Positions 10,795 through 22,600 of a stretch of DNA of 64,000 nucleotides are shown here, piece by piece. Source of the DNA: Parastagonospora avenae f. sp. tritici 18332-5. Lineage: Eukaryota > Ascomycota > Dothideomycetes > Pleosporales > Phaeosphaeriaceae. The notes below the pieces were generated by a model. The model was not told where the DNA came from. It did not search any database and saw only the letters and a list, made by a program, of their open reading frames with translations. Numbering within the stretch: position 1 is the stretch's first letter; the number at the start of each line of letters is the position of its first letter. The DNA lies in the NCBI GenBank assembly GCA_022559985.1, contig JAFJTR010000071.1, forward strand, positions 90,791 to 154,790, given 5' to 3'. Position numbers and translations under genes: made by a program.

Positions 10795-11604
10795 ATGGCA
10801 ACACTCGTTCTGCCTGGCGACGAGATCCCGCCCCATGCGCTGCCGACCGGCACCGGAAAGCGCAAGACATTGAAACTTGGTCCCGGTCTGCGACACATCC
10901 CACCCAGCACCGTAGTAACAACCGTCGCGGGCGCACTGGTGACGGACAACAAGAAGAACGCAGCATCCGTAGAAACCAACAGTGGCCGAGTAAGCCACTG
11001 TCTTCCCCAAAATTGCCCTCGCAGTCCTTACTTACACATGCAACAACCTCTACACTACGCCTCCAAACTAACACCACTACAGTACACCCCCTACCCCAAT
11101 GACCTCGTAATCGCCACCATCAACAACTCTACCGGTGAATCCTTCAACTGCCTGCTCTCCCCGCACACCCCCTTCGCCGCCCTCCCGCACCTCGCCTTCG
11201 AAGGCGCCACAAAGAAGACCCGCCCACAACTCCCCCCCAACTCCCTCATCTACACGCGCATCGTCTCCTGCCCGCGCGACAGCGCGCCCGAACTCACCTG
11301 CGTGGACCCGGCGACTGGAAAGTCCGAAGGACTAGGCCTGCTCAAGGGCGGCATGGTGTTTCCGATTAGTCTGGGCATGGCGAGGAGGTTGTTGGCGCCG
11401 AGGGAGGAGCTGGTGTTGCTGGAGGAGCTGGGCAAGAAGATTGGGTTTGAGGTCACGGTGGGTAGGAATGGGGTTGTGCATGTTGATGCGGGGAGTGTGG
11501 GTAAGACGTTAGCGGTGGGGAGGGCGCTTCAGAGGGTTGATGTGGAGGCTGTGGGCGAGGCGGGACAGAGGAAGATGGTGGGCGAGATTTTGAAGAAGAT
11601 TTGA
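10795..11604 (+). CDS. RRP40: Exosome complex RNA-binding subunit Rrp40
   Basis: Exons 10795-10989 and 11083-11604 give 238 residues starting MATLVLPGDEIPP. The layout matches Rrp40/EXOSC3: N-terminal domain with the conserved start, a central S1-like region (YTPYPNDLVIATI, GLGLLKGGMVFPI) and a C-terminal KH-like region (GFEVTVGRNGVVHV). Rrp40 is one of the three cap subunits that feed RNA into the exosome for 3'-5' processing and decay. The intron 10990-11082 (GTAAGC...CTACAG) is 93 nt, a multiple of three, and has no in-frame stop, so the unspliced frame is also open. It was called an intron because SGR-YTPYPND restores family spacing. Confidence 0.9.
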   Translation: MATLVLPGDEIPPHALPTGTGKRKTLKLGPGLRHIPPSTVVTTVAGALVTDNKKNAASVETNSGRVSHCLPQNCPRSPYLHMQQPLHYASKLTPLQYTPYPNDLVIATINNSTGESFNCLLSPHTPFAALPHLAFEGATKKTRPQLPPNSLIYTRIVSCPRDSAPELTCVDPATGKSEGLGLLKGGMVFPISLGMARRLLAPREELVLLEELGKKIGFEVTVGRNGVVHVDAGSVGKTLAVGRALQRVDVEAVGEAGQRKMVGEILKKI

Positions 11605-12042
11605 AAGTGTGGAAGGGAGGAGATCTTGAATCGCCTGTTATTCAGTCAAGAAGCTGCACCCTTGGGAAATTTGGGGTTGTCCTTGAGATGTTCTAAAGAC
11701 GGACGCTTGGCTGCATAAACGTCACCGCAGACGTCTGGTCGAGCATGGCATGTTTATGCCTATACTTGCCTCCAGGAGGAGTCGGGGCCGATCACAGAAG
11801 CGCCCGTTAGACAGCATGCCTGTCAGCTACCAACTGCATCGCGAAGCAGGCAGGTATCATCGGAGGCGCAAGGATGAAGCGGAATACAGAAGTGTTGCAG
11901 AAGCACACAAATAGTGTCTGGAAATGGTACATTTAATAGGCCCATCAGTGGCCGAATCATAAATTGCATTTCCCCCCTCTCGTTCACGTTTCGTTCCAGC
12001 CCTTTGACTTTCTCTTGTATCTTCCCCGTCCCCAATAGCTGT
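11605..12042. other. Intergenic, convergent RRP40/DPS1
   Basis: 438 bases between two 3' ends; expected to hold both 3' UTRs. No gene or repeat seen. Confidence 0.5.
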
Positions 12043-13798
12043 CTACGGAATAACCCTCTGCGGATCCCTAGGAAACAGACTGCACATGCGAATATTCGGC
12101 AGCCCCAGCCAAAACTGGACAATCCTCTCCAATCCGAAGCCACCACCACCATGCGGCGGACATCCGAACCTGAAGCAGTCGACGTAGTCCTTGGTACCAG
12201 CAGACTCGGGGTCGATCGGCGGGTCGTGCTTGCGCATCTGCGAAGCCAGCAGTTTGGAGTCGTGGATACGCTGGGCGCCGGAGCAGATTTCCTGGCCGCG
12301 CATGAACATGTCGTACGAGTTTGAGAGGAGCGGGTCGGCGGGCGAGGGCATCGTGTACGCGGGACGGATGGCAAGGGGGAATTGGTCGAGCGTGTAGAAG
12401 TCGGTGTTGTATTTTTGGAGGACGAGTTTGCCGAGGAGCTTTTCTTGTGGGGTGCTGCGGCTGTGTTAGATGTGTGGGTATGAGCATGAAAGGTGGTAGA
12501 CTTACGATAAATCGTCATAGTCGTTGAGTGTCTCGCCGGCTTCGCGGAGCATGGCGATGCCCTCCTTGAACGGTATCCGCGGGACCTTGCCAGACTCGGG
12601 GAGCTTGAACTCGTCGACGTGGTACACGCCACGGACAAGCTCCGTCTCCTTCTTGTATCGCGCGTTCAGCTCAGTGAAGATGAACAGCATTAGGTCTTCC
12701 AGAACACGGATGACTTCATGGTAATTCTCCTGGAACTCCATCTCCAGATCGAGACCCGTGAACTCGGTCAAATGGCGCGCAGTGTTTGAATTCTCTGCGC
12801 GGAAAACTGGGCCGATCTCCATAACTTTCTGGAAGCGCGAGGCGATGAGCATCTGCTTGTAGAACTGTGGCGATTGGGCAAGGTATGCTGGGCGGTCAAA
12901 GTACTTGAGCTCGAAGACATTGGCACCGCCTTCTGATGCTGCGCCGAGAATCTTGGGAGTGTGGACGAGTACGAAGCCCTTTTTGGAAAGGAACTCCTGG
13001 AATATAGCGCAGACACCGCTCTTGATGACGAAAATGGACTGGTTGATCTTTGCGCGAAGGTCGATGGTCCTGTTATTCAACCTGGTGTTGAGACTGACGA
13101 GCGGCTGCTTGTCACCCTCCTCCTGTTGCTGCTCCTCCTCGGTTGTAGGCAGTGGCCGTTCCGCATCCTCGACCTGAAGCGGCAGAGGGACGTCGGCCTT
13201 GACCTCAATGAACAGCTTCTGGACATGAATCTCAAAGTCCTTGATGGAAGCGCTCTTGATGGGCTCCTTTACGCGCTTGACCAGGCCAGTGACGAGAAGT
13301 GTGCTCTCCGTGCTTACGCTTCCGCAGTACTTGACCATCTGCTTGCTCAGCTTCTCGCTGGCAGCCACGACAGCTTGCACCGTGTTAAGACCCTGGCGCA
13401 AGTTGAGGAAAGCGAGCTTCGCAGACTGGACACGCGCATTCTCAACCCAGCACCGGAATGTGATCTCCTTGTCCTCGTTTTCGACAGCTTGGGCAAGGTC
13501 GGTACGCGGCGTGCCCGTGGGCTTGAAGTCGGTCGAACCGCACAGAGGGAGGTCGCCATACGAACCGACAGAAACATCGGCTGCATCATCGGCGTCCTTT
13601 TTGGCTCGTTCGGCAAGTTCCCGGGCTTTTGCTGCGGCCTTTTTCTCTGCCTACTATACTCTCAGCACCAACTCAAAACATGGAGGGTTAGACAGAACAT
13701 GCCTTCTCTTTCTCCTTCTGCGCCTTCTTCAGGGCGTTCTTTGAGGGCGCCTCGCCCTGCGGCGGGTCATTTGGGGGTGCAGCGTCACTCATTGTCAT
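12043..13798 (-). CDS. DPS1: Cytosolic aspartyl-tRNA synthetase
   Basis: Three exons, 13703-13798, 12506-13650 and 12043-12454, give 550 residues, close to yeast Dps1. The order is a Lys/Ala/Glu-rich N-terminal extension (about residues 20-55) typical of fungal cytosolic enzymes, an OB-fold anticodon-binding domain, and a class II catalytic core with motif 2 (GPVFRAENSNT) and motif 3 (GGGGFGLERIV). It charges tRNA-Asp. The second intron (12455-12505) has a GTAAGT donor. The first (13651-13702) has no usable GT donor; the only phase-correct solution begins GCATGT and ends GTAG, a GC-AG intron. Start MTMSDAAPPND was chosen as the first ATG of exon 1; MSDAAPP two codons later is equally possible. 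Confidence 0.93.
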
Positions 13799-14175
13799 CG
13801 GTCTGTTGGAAGAATTGCCTGTCGTGTGTACTTCCAATGTTCCGAATTTACATGTCCATGGCGGGGCTATGATTCATTGCCCCACCATCGCTAGCGCGTC
13901 TCGGCCGAGTCAGGCACTTCAGGTACGCTCACACACGTGAGGAAGCATTCAGTGAATCCTGTGGTCGCCCGGTGCATTAGAAACTACCAATACGTATCTG
14001 AAACTGTCCGACATGCTAGTGATAATCTCGCTCCCAATGCTATGCAATGACCAAAACCCAAGTATCCTGAATCTTGCATGAGTGAACGCCGCACGAACAC
14101 CGGGGAGGCCGTGAAGAGTAAGCCTATCATTAGGGCTGAAATACCGTTACTCAAAAAAGTTTGAGATTGCCATAA
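13799..14175. other. Intergenic between DPS1 start and KOG1 3' end
   Basis: 377 bases holding the DPS1 promoter and KOG1 3' UTR. No other feature seen. Confidence 0.5.
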
Positions 14176-17100
14176 TTAAACATTCAAAGATGATACTCTG
14201 CTGGGAGTGGCTGTAGGGCCTTCCCATAGCTTGACCGTCTTGATCGTAGAATGTTTCGGTTCATGGCAAGCGAATATGTTGACATGGTTGTCGTGTAGAG
14301 CCGCAGCAGCGATCATGAGTCTATGCGGATGGAACGCGGTAGCTGCAATGGGAGCTGATCGGTCGCGGAGGAAACCGGAGTACGGCTCAAAGTAGGAGAC
14401 AGGTTGGCCGCTATTGATGTTGAAAATCTTGACGCGATGCTTTTGTGTTCCACTACACTTGTCAGCTGGAATAGAAGGGCTTGAGATCATCAATACTTAC
14501 GTCGCAAACACAGGTGCATGTTCGTGAACACTCAACGTGCGCAGATGGTCGGTTGTGGCCATAATCGTCTTTACGCTCCGATCCATACGAATGTCCCAGA
14601 GCTTGACCTCACCACTCCGACAGCCACTGACGAGCTCGCGCTGGCCGCCTCGCTGGAGATGCACATTCGTAACCCATTGCTTGTGTTCTTTCCATACTTT
14701 GACCATGGCTGTGGCGGGCTTCTGGCGCTGATCGTAGACGCGAATGGCACCATCACCAAATCCAGCGACAAAAACGTCTCCTTCTACTTGGTCTGAGGTC
14801 AGGGAGGTAATGCAAGAACCAGATCGGGCAGGTATATCCTGAACAGGTCAGCAGGGCCAACTTCCTTTCATCATCATACAACTTACGCTTGTGCAAACTT
14901 CGGTGCCCGCATTCCAAACCCGAATAACCTTGACATCACCAGCAACCAATACTAAGCCTCGTCCCTGTTGCCAGTCGAAAACTAGCCCAGCGTTCTTGTT
15001 GCTAGACACAAGATCAGTCAACGCTCTGAAGCCCGTGACCAGCTCTGTTCGCCCTTTGGAGTCGTAGTTGCGGAAGATCTTGATAACACCGTCGCTTGAG
15101 CCTGTCATTAGTAGAGCTTGGTCGTCTTCATTGATAAAGCGAACGTCTGTGATTCGCGAGTCTGGGGGATTGCCATTTGAGAAGCAATTCTTTCTGACGA
15201 CGGACTTCGAATAGTCAATGATGTTGATAGTATCCCGGTTGTCTGTAACGACAAGATGGTCTTCGAACTGGTGGAAGCACATCTTCATGGGTTGACTGAG
15301 ATTGTCGAAGTAGCCTCGAGGCACATCCCAGCGATTAGAGACCGAGACTTCCTTCAGAGGTTGCGTCTCAGCAATGATCTTATCGTTTCGATTTCTGCGC
15401 CACAGCCTGCCATTATAGTCTGTGCTACCGGGTTCGTCCGCCTCTGTCGGCTTCATCTGCGGCTCACGGAAGTACTCCACTGACCACTCAAAGAACACAC
15501 TTTTCAATGGTATCTCTGGCTTTTGCGATAGGTCTCGAGGCCTAAAGCCCCGCGATTTGGGCTCTTCTTCCACATGGTATTTTTCGGGAGTCTGCGGTCT
15601 CGACTCTGGTGCTGTGGCAGCGGGTTCCTCCTTATTTCTCGAAGACTGCTTCTGTGGTGACGTTGCGGGCTCGTGACCCGTCCAAAGATTCTTGAGCGAA
15701 GCACCAACGCTTGTTGACTTGCGTATGCTACCGAATAGCGACATGTAACTCGAGTCTTTAGTCGGCGTGGGGGGATGTGACAATTTCTGCTGATACGATG
15801 CGTCCTCTGCAGTGCGGCGGATCGGACGAGCAGCCTGGACTTCCTTTACGGCCTCTTCGAAGTGGGACCGTACGTGCTTAGCCAGAGAAGACTCGGACAG
15901 AGCTAATAGTATATGATCCACAACGATACCCGCCTCTTTGGCGATCTCGGGGTGCGGGTCAACAGACATGACCAGCAACTCCTTCCAGATAGCAGAGTAT
16001 ATAGTGTTTTGTGAGCAAAGGCCCGGGGCTGGGGCTGGGGCTGGGGCTTCGGGATCTGATGATGTCCGCGATTTCATGAACAGAGCATCACCCTGTTTGT
16101 CTTCCGGCTGTGCTGGAGTTGCACTACTCTTTTCAGCCAGGAATTGCTCATAGGCAGCAACAAGGAACCGTGATTTGTAGCGTGCAACAAAAACCGAGAA
16201 GAACATGAGCAGTTCTCGTCGTACCATACTGTTCCCATCCATAGTCACGACAAGGACCATGGATGCAATCGACTCTTCGATGTTAGCGACTTGAGCAGTC
16301 ACATCCCGAATGCCCAAGAAAGACGCCAGTGCGTGCAGCATTGCGGCTCTAACCTCGGCCACAGGATCCACTATAAGCTCGCATAGCCGCTCATGTGCCA
16401 TGCAGCGAATACCTACCCATTTGGCTTCTTCGAAGTTGACCCAGAGTTTGCTTAGACAAAGACATGACCATTGTCTAAGCAGAGGATTCTGCATGTCTTT
16501 GAGATGATCGAGGCAACTCTCTACTAATTCTGTGCTCAGTGATGCACGTTGGCCTTGGTTGTAGTCTTTACAAAACATAGAGATGATGAAGGCGCACATG
16601 GCTCGGTGTTCGCTGGCGTTCTGAATGGGTATACCTATACTATGTTGGCATGCTGTACAACACTGGTTAGGCGCATCACATACCTGAATTGGGATTGAAG
16701 ATGTTGATGAAGTATTGATATCCGTTGTCTTTGAGCAAATCAGCCTGGCAAGACTGGTCAACCGCAAGAATCCGGGCCCATATGAAGACCATGACCGGCT
16801 TGAGTTCGTTCGCCTGCGACTGAAGCAGCTTCAGCACGTACGGAAATATGCCGATACTGAGCGCTAGGTTCACAGCCCACGGTCCATGATCTAGGAAGCT
16901 TGAAAGAAGAATGAGCGCACGAAGGCGATGAACCTGGCTAAGTAATACTTGAAGCACAATGGGAAGTTGCTCAGGGATCTTCTGCTCTACTGCTCCCTGG
17001 GTCAAGTATACCTCAAACGCTGTCAGCTGCTCCGAGAAGAACTCGGAATGCTTGTAGACGTATTCTTTCTCACCACGCGCTTCTGCCTGGAGATCTGGAA

Positions 17101-18661
17101 GTTGTGCAAGTATTAGCTCGACAGCCAGATCCCAGCTGCGCCAGAGCGGATGGTCGTGGGTTTGAGGGATCTCGGGATGTGAGACAGGATGGCAGTGGTA
17201 GACGCGCATGATTCTCTGCGCGAGAAGATAGTTGCGGAAGAGTGCAGCTACCATGAGGTCTTGACGAAACAATTTCTTGAAGAGAGGTTTTGACAACGAG
17301 TTCCATGCAATAGTGTCAGTAATGGCCGTGAAGATCCAGTTGAGCTCGCCTATGGGCGTTCTACGCTCAGAAACTTTTCCAGGGATGTTGTGCGCGTCTC
17401 GGAGACTGACGTTGGTGGGGAGTGGGTTTTGCAAGATGAAGAATTGCACGGCCATGGTTATAGGATCTGTCAGACACGAGGTGAAGATATCTGCCGGTAA
17501 CTCGGGGTTGGTGGGTAGAGACTCCTTCTCTCTGCACGCTGCCAGGTGGATACAATCGCTGAAGTCAATGTACTCAGCATTCGGATCTCTCCGCCGCGCT
17601 TCCTCGAACTCAGTCTGATGTTTCTCGGCAAATTTGTTGAAGTTGCTGATGATGAGACCGGCGTCGGAGCAGTCGTATACAAAGAGGCTGGGAGCTCCAA
17701 TCCAAGTCTGCAAGTCATAGAGGGACAGAGGAATGTACTGCGTATAGTTGCGGTTGAACACCCATATTTCGCCTGAGCTCGTCGGCTTCGGAACGCCATG
17801 GCCATTGTAGTGGAACAGCACCCTTTCGTTTCGCGCATTGCGTCTCAGCGTGGATGTGTACTTCCTCGTCTCTTCTGTGGTAGGGTCGAGGAGCAGCTTG
17901 TAACGAGTGCGCATGCTAAGCTGCTCGTACTGCGTCTGGAGGGCTTTCCCAATCTGATTCATGGGAGTGTGACCGGGCGTCTGGGAGGTTACGGTCGGAT
18001 CTATCCAGCACTCTTCCTTTGCGCATGGGTTGGTCTTGATGACATCGGGAGGATCCACGCCGATGTTGAGGCACAGCGCAAGGACGGCAGAAACAGTCTT
18101 TAGCCTGTCTCTCATGCGCCATTCTTGGACGGGAAACGGGCTGTTCTCGCCTTTGGGGTGACCGCCCGTCTCGTGTTTCTTGTCGGTGTAGTACATGAAG
18201 AAGTTCTGTCCAGCTAGTCAGCCTTATGCACTCTGTGGTCCTAGAGGTCCACACACAGATGTCAATAAGTTCGAGTACTCCTCCGAGCCCAGCTGGTCAG
18301 CCCAACCATGGCGAATGGTGAAATGCCCGTCAACGCTGCCCTCGTCGGCACTTTCTGTTGGCGGCGCACGAGGGCGGGGCCCGAAGTCGCTTTTTGCGCG
18401 CAGCATGCCTGGCCGCCCAGAGGTGCCAGTCGAAGTACCCTGGGCAGCTCCTGCTTGCTCATCACGAACAACCCTACTGATTGATCTGTTGGTTGCAGCG
18501 GTGCCCGGCCGCGAGGCTGGTGTGCCGTTGGGCTCTTGGGTTGGGGGCGCATCCAGAGCCATGTTCATGTTGTTTTCTTCGGCGTGGACGGGCGCATGTG
18601 AGGCCAACGGATTAGGATGTGGATGGCCGTTGCGGAGGGGCAGGTCGTCGGAGGGTCTCAT
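14176..18661 (-). CDS. KOG1: TORC1 subunit Kog1/raptor
   Basis: Five exons: 18257-18661, 16684-18205, 14887-16634, 14501-14838 and 14176-14452. The four introns are 48-51 nt and all junctions keep phase, giving 1429 residues. After a disordered Pro/Ser/Gly N-terminus comes the raptor N-terminal caspase-like domain (NFFMYYTDKKHETGG; His motif HYNGHGVPKP near residue 267; Cys motif LFVYDCSDAG near 311). HEAT-type helices follow (SEHRAMCAFI), then a Ser/Pro-rich linker with a short Ala-Pro run, and C-terminal WD40 repeats (GSSDGVIKIFRNYD, GFGDGAIRVYDQR, SGCRSGEVKLWDIR). Raptor recruits substrates to TOR kinase in nutrient signalling. It is divergent from the Kelch gene across 1 kb. Confidence 0.95.
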
Positions 18662-19657
18662 GGTGGAGGCGCGCAGACGATGCCCATGTCGATGGATGTG
18701 CTACGTTTGCAAGGCAAGCGCGACCTTGCGAAATGGCGGTTTATATGAGCTGTTGGCAGTGTTGGATTGATTGCAGTAGATTTGCGTCAGTGACGCTGCC
18801 CAAGTGCTACACTGACCGCGGTGAGCATTCGCGTCAAGCTTCGCGCCCAGTGCACATGGGACTAGGCGCGAAGGGGCCGGCGGTGAGTCACGTGAGCTGC
18901 ACTCCACAGTTGGTACATATTCCAGTGCCGAGGGCAACGGTACGTGGCTGCATGCCTCTAGAGCCACTGCTCAGGCGATCAAGAAAGCGGAGCGTCACGA
19001 GAGGGTTTCGTACTTCACAGACAGACAAAAAGCCTGGAAGAACGGCGGCGATGGCAGCCAGACGTCTGGCTATTGTTGGTCCGCCGTGCATGTGCATGCT
19101 CGGTGCAGCCAATGGAGGCGCGTAAGGAGCCCTGTCATGGCTGTAGATCCTCGCGTTCTCAGGGGCGCCGCGAGAAGTAAATCGGGTCTAGGGAGGGCTT
19201 CCGCTGGTCAGTTCCAGCAGCCAGCAACGAACACTTTGGCCTTCGCTTGTCTGTAACTTTGCAGCCAACGTCCGTCTGTTCGCGCTGCGCTGTGCAAGCT
19301 GCATTACTGGTCTCAAACCTAGTATCTTGCCTAGGTAATACCTGCGAGACTACCGTCTTACAGCGATTGTCCCGCCAAGTCACCAACACCATCGCTACCA
19401 CGCCTCATCGCGACCATACACCACCCACCGCAACGTCCTTGGACCTGTGCACCCCGGCGACACTGTGAACGACATGCGCGCAGCCCTCCTTCGCCATACA
19501 CACGCCTGAACTGCTCCCGAGATCCCGAGTTCGGCACATCTCCCCAGCCTCCAGCCTCCCTTCCGCGCGCAATATCTCCCCACGAGCCATCGCAGGCCGA
19601 ATGCGTGCTTGACCGGCACCGGCGCCCTCCACGACGCTCCCCGTCTAATCTGACGCC
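18662..19657. promoter_or_regulatory. Divergent promoter region of KOG1 and the Kelch polarity gene
   Basis: 996 bases between two start codons. It contains a palindromic E-box TCACGTGA at 18888-18895, a possible bHLH site. The frame 18619-19125 has no protein character and is treated as chance. Pyrimidine-rich leader sequence precedes 19658. Confidence 0.4.
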
Positions 19658-22600
19658 ATGTCCTTCCTCTTCGGCAAGAAGAACAAGCAGCAGTCCAATG
19701 CGCTGCCGGCGGCCACCCGCGAGATAACTTCCTCCCACGGCCCGGCACCACCACCAGTCGGCGCTGCCCCCAACGGCGGAGCCATTCGCGATGCCGAGAA
19801 GAACCGACCTGGTCCGCAGTCGCAGACGCCTACGCCAGGGAGCAGCGTGAACAACTCGTTCAGTTCTCTCAACAACCAGGGCAATGCGACAGCGCCAGAG
19901 CAAAAAGCGCTACGGGACCGCGCAGATCCCAATCCACAGGTATGTTGGCGCAGTCGTCTTTTACACAACTGGCCGCGCGTGACTAACAACATCTGCAGAA
20001 TGCCAGAGGCCTGGGTAGCGCACCAGACTCTCCATACCCGTGGGCGTCACGACGTCTTAATTTCACCGCCGGCAACCCGTTCCCACGCTACGGCGCCGCC
20101 ATAAATTCTACTGCATCCAAGGATGGCACCATATATCTGATGGGAGGTCTGGTTGATGGCGCGACTGTCAAGGGCGATTTGTGGCTGACCGAGATGGGTA
20201 ACGGAAGCATGGCATGCTACCCTATTTCCACCACAGGAGACGGGCCAGGGCCGCGCGTAGGGCATGCCAGTTTGTTGGTGGGCAATGCCTTCATTGTGTT
20301 TGGCGGCGACACGAAATTGGCCGACAATGACGACTTGGACGATACGCTCTACTTATTGAACACATGTAAGTCTGCCGCTCATGGGCTCCAGCGGCACCAG
20401 CTCACGGTCCACAGCCACAAAGCACTGGTCCCGCGCATTACCACAAGGCGCTCGTCCTACCGGCCGCTACGGGCACACATTGAACATCCTCGGTTCGAAA
20501 ATTTACATTTTCGGTGGACAGGTCGAAGGATTGTTCTTCAACGATCTAGTTGCATTTGACCTGAACTCACTGCAATCCTCGACCAGTCGCTGGGAGGTTC
20601 TCCTGCCGAACAGCAAGGACCAGGTCTCTCCCCAGGGCAGATCCCCACCTGCTCGCACGAACCATTCCGTGATTACCTGGAACGACAAGCTCTATCTGTA
20701 CGTACTCCGAAATATTATCTCCGTCTAGCAGCTAATTATCTACAGGTTCGGTGGCACTGATGGCATCACTTGGTTCAACGACGTATGGACATATGACCCG
20801 CGTACAAATGCGTGGGCTGAGCTCGACTGCATCGGCTACATCCCAGTTGCGCGTGAGGGACATTCAGCTGCGCTTGTCAACGACACCATGTACATTTTCG
20901 GTGGCCGTACGCAGGAAGGCGTTGACCTTGGTGACCTTGCAGCTTTCCGCATCACATCTCGCCGCTGGTACATGTTCCAAAACATGGGCCATTCCCCGTC
21001 AGCGCGATCCGGCCACAGCATGACTGCATTTGGAAAACATATCGTTGTTATGGCTGGCGAGCCTAGCTCTTCAGCCAGTGATAGGAACGAGCTCAGCCTT
21101 TCCTACATCCTCGACACTTCAAAGATCCGTTATCCGCCCAACGAAACTGCACCTCCTCAACAAGCGCTGAACACTCCCCGCAAGTTGAGTGGTGGTGAAA
21201 GGAGCGGTATTCCTCAAGGCAAGATTCCCCCTCCAAGGCGCGAAAGCATGTTGCCTGGACCCCAACTGTCCCGACCCCCTGATGCCATGGGCAACAATGT
21301 TGGTGCTGGTGGATCGCGCTTACCTCGTGCAGCTGGTCAACCACCACCCGGTCCTCCACCGCTACAGCAACCTCCGCAGCCTCGCGTCAACGGGGCCAAT
21401 ATGCAAGGGATGGCCAATGGCAGGAGCAGGACACCGACTAAAGGCGATCGAACATATGGGCCCCCAATAGATACTGGCTTTGCTGGTACACTTGACCGAG
21501 AGAACCGATCACCATTGAGCAACGACAGTCCTCTGACTGCAGATCTATCCCGAAAAACTTCCGACGCCGTCAGTCAGCGAACACCCAAGGAGTCTATTGA
21601 CACCACACGCTCTGGCAGTATAGGATCGAGAAACACGTCTCGTTCGCACCGCCAGCAGTTGTCCCAGGATAGCGCTGACCATTCTACACCGAGGCGCTCA
21701 ATCGAAACGCAGCAGCAACGAAGTATGAGTCGTGATGCTGAACGACGCCCAATCGATAGTGGACTAGGCGCATCTCCCGCGACTAATCAACAAAACGATG
21801 ACCTGCTTCGCGACCTCGAACTCGCCAAGAGTCGAAATGCATGGTATGCCTCGGAGCTTGCCCTGGCCCGTAAAGCGGGTTATAATCCTACCTCAACCAG
21901 TCCAAGCTTCGACGAACGGTCTACCGAGTCTCTTCGAGATGAAGACAAACCGCTGCTCGAAGCTCTTTTCAAGATGAAGTCCGAACTTGAGCGCGTACAA
22001 GGTTCTATCAAAACTCAGGGCGAGGATGCAGCAAAGAGAATCGCCGAAGTTGAGAGACAACGTGACGCGGCTGTAAATGAGGCCATCTACGCTAAGACGA
22101 AACTCGCTGCTCACGGTGGTGGTAGCCAAAGTGGCACGCCCCAACCAGATGCAACTCGCAGCACAGCAACACCCGACCAGGATCGCATTCAGGATATTAA
22201 TCGCCGATTGGTTGCATCGTTGGCTGCGCAAAGTGAATTATCTAAGAAGTTGGGCAAGATAACCTCTGAACTAGAGGCGGAGAAAAGGGCGAAGCAGCTT
22301 GCAGAGGAGACTGCAGAAGCAGCTCAAAATCGTGTGCGCGAGCTCGACTCTACACGACAGAAAGCTACAGCCGAAAGTGAAAGTCTCCGAGCTGATCTGC
22401 ATGAAGCCGAACGGGTGGCACGTGAAGCATCTGCCAGTGCGGCAGAAGCAGAAACATCAGCCAAACTTTTGGCTGTAGACAAGCAAGAGATGAGTACAAA
22501 GCTCGCAAGATTGACTGAGGACGCGACGCGACACGTGTCTTTACTTGGGTCTCTGCGAGACGCCGTAGCCTCGTCATCTGACAAAACTGCTCTTCTGGAG

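Noticed and set aside
18619..19125. 168-codon plus-strand open frame in the KOG1/Kelch promoter
   Set aside because: Cys/Arg-rich with no protein character and partly antisense to KOG1 exon 1.
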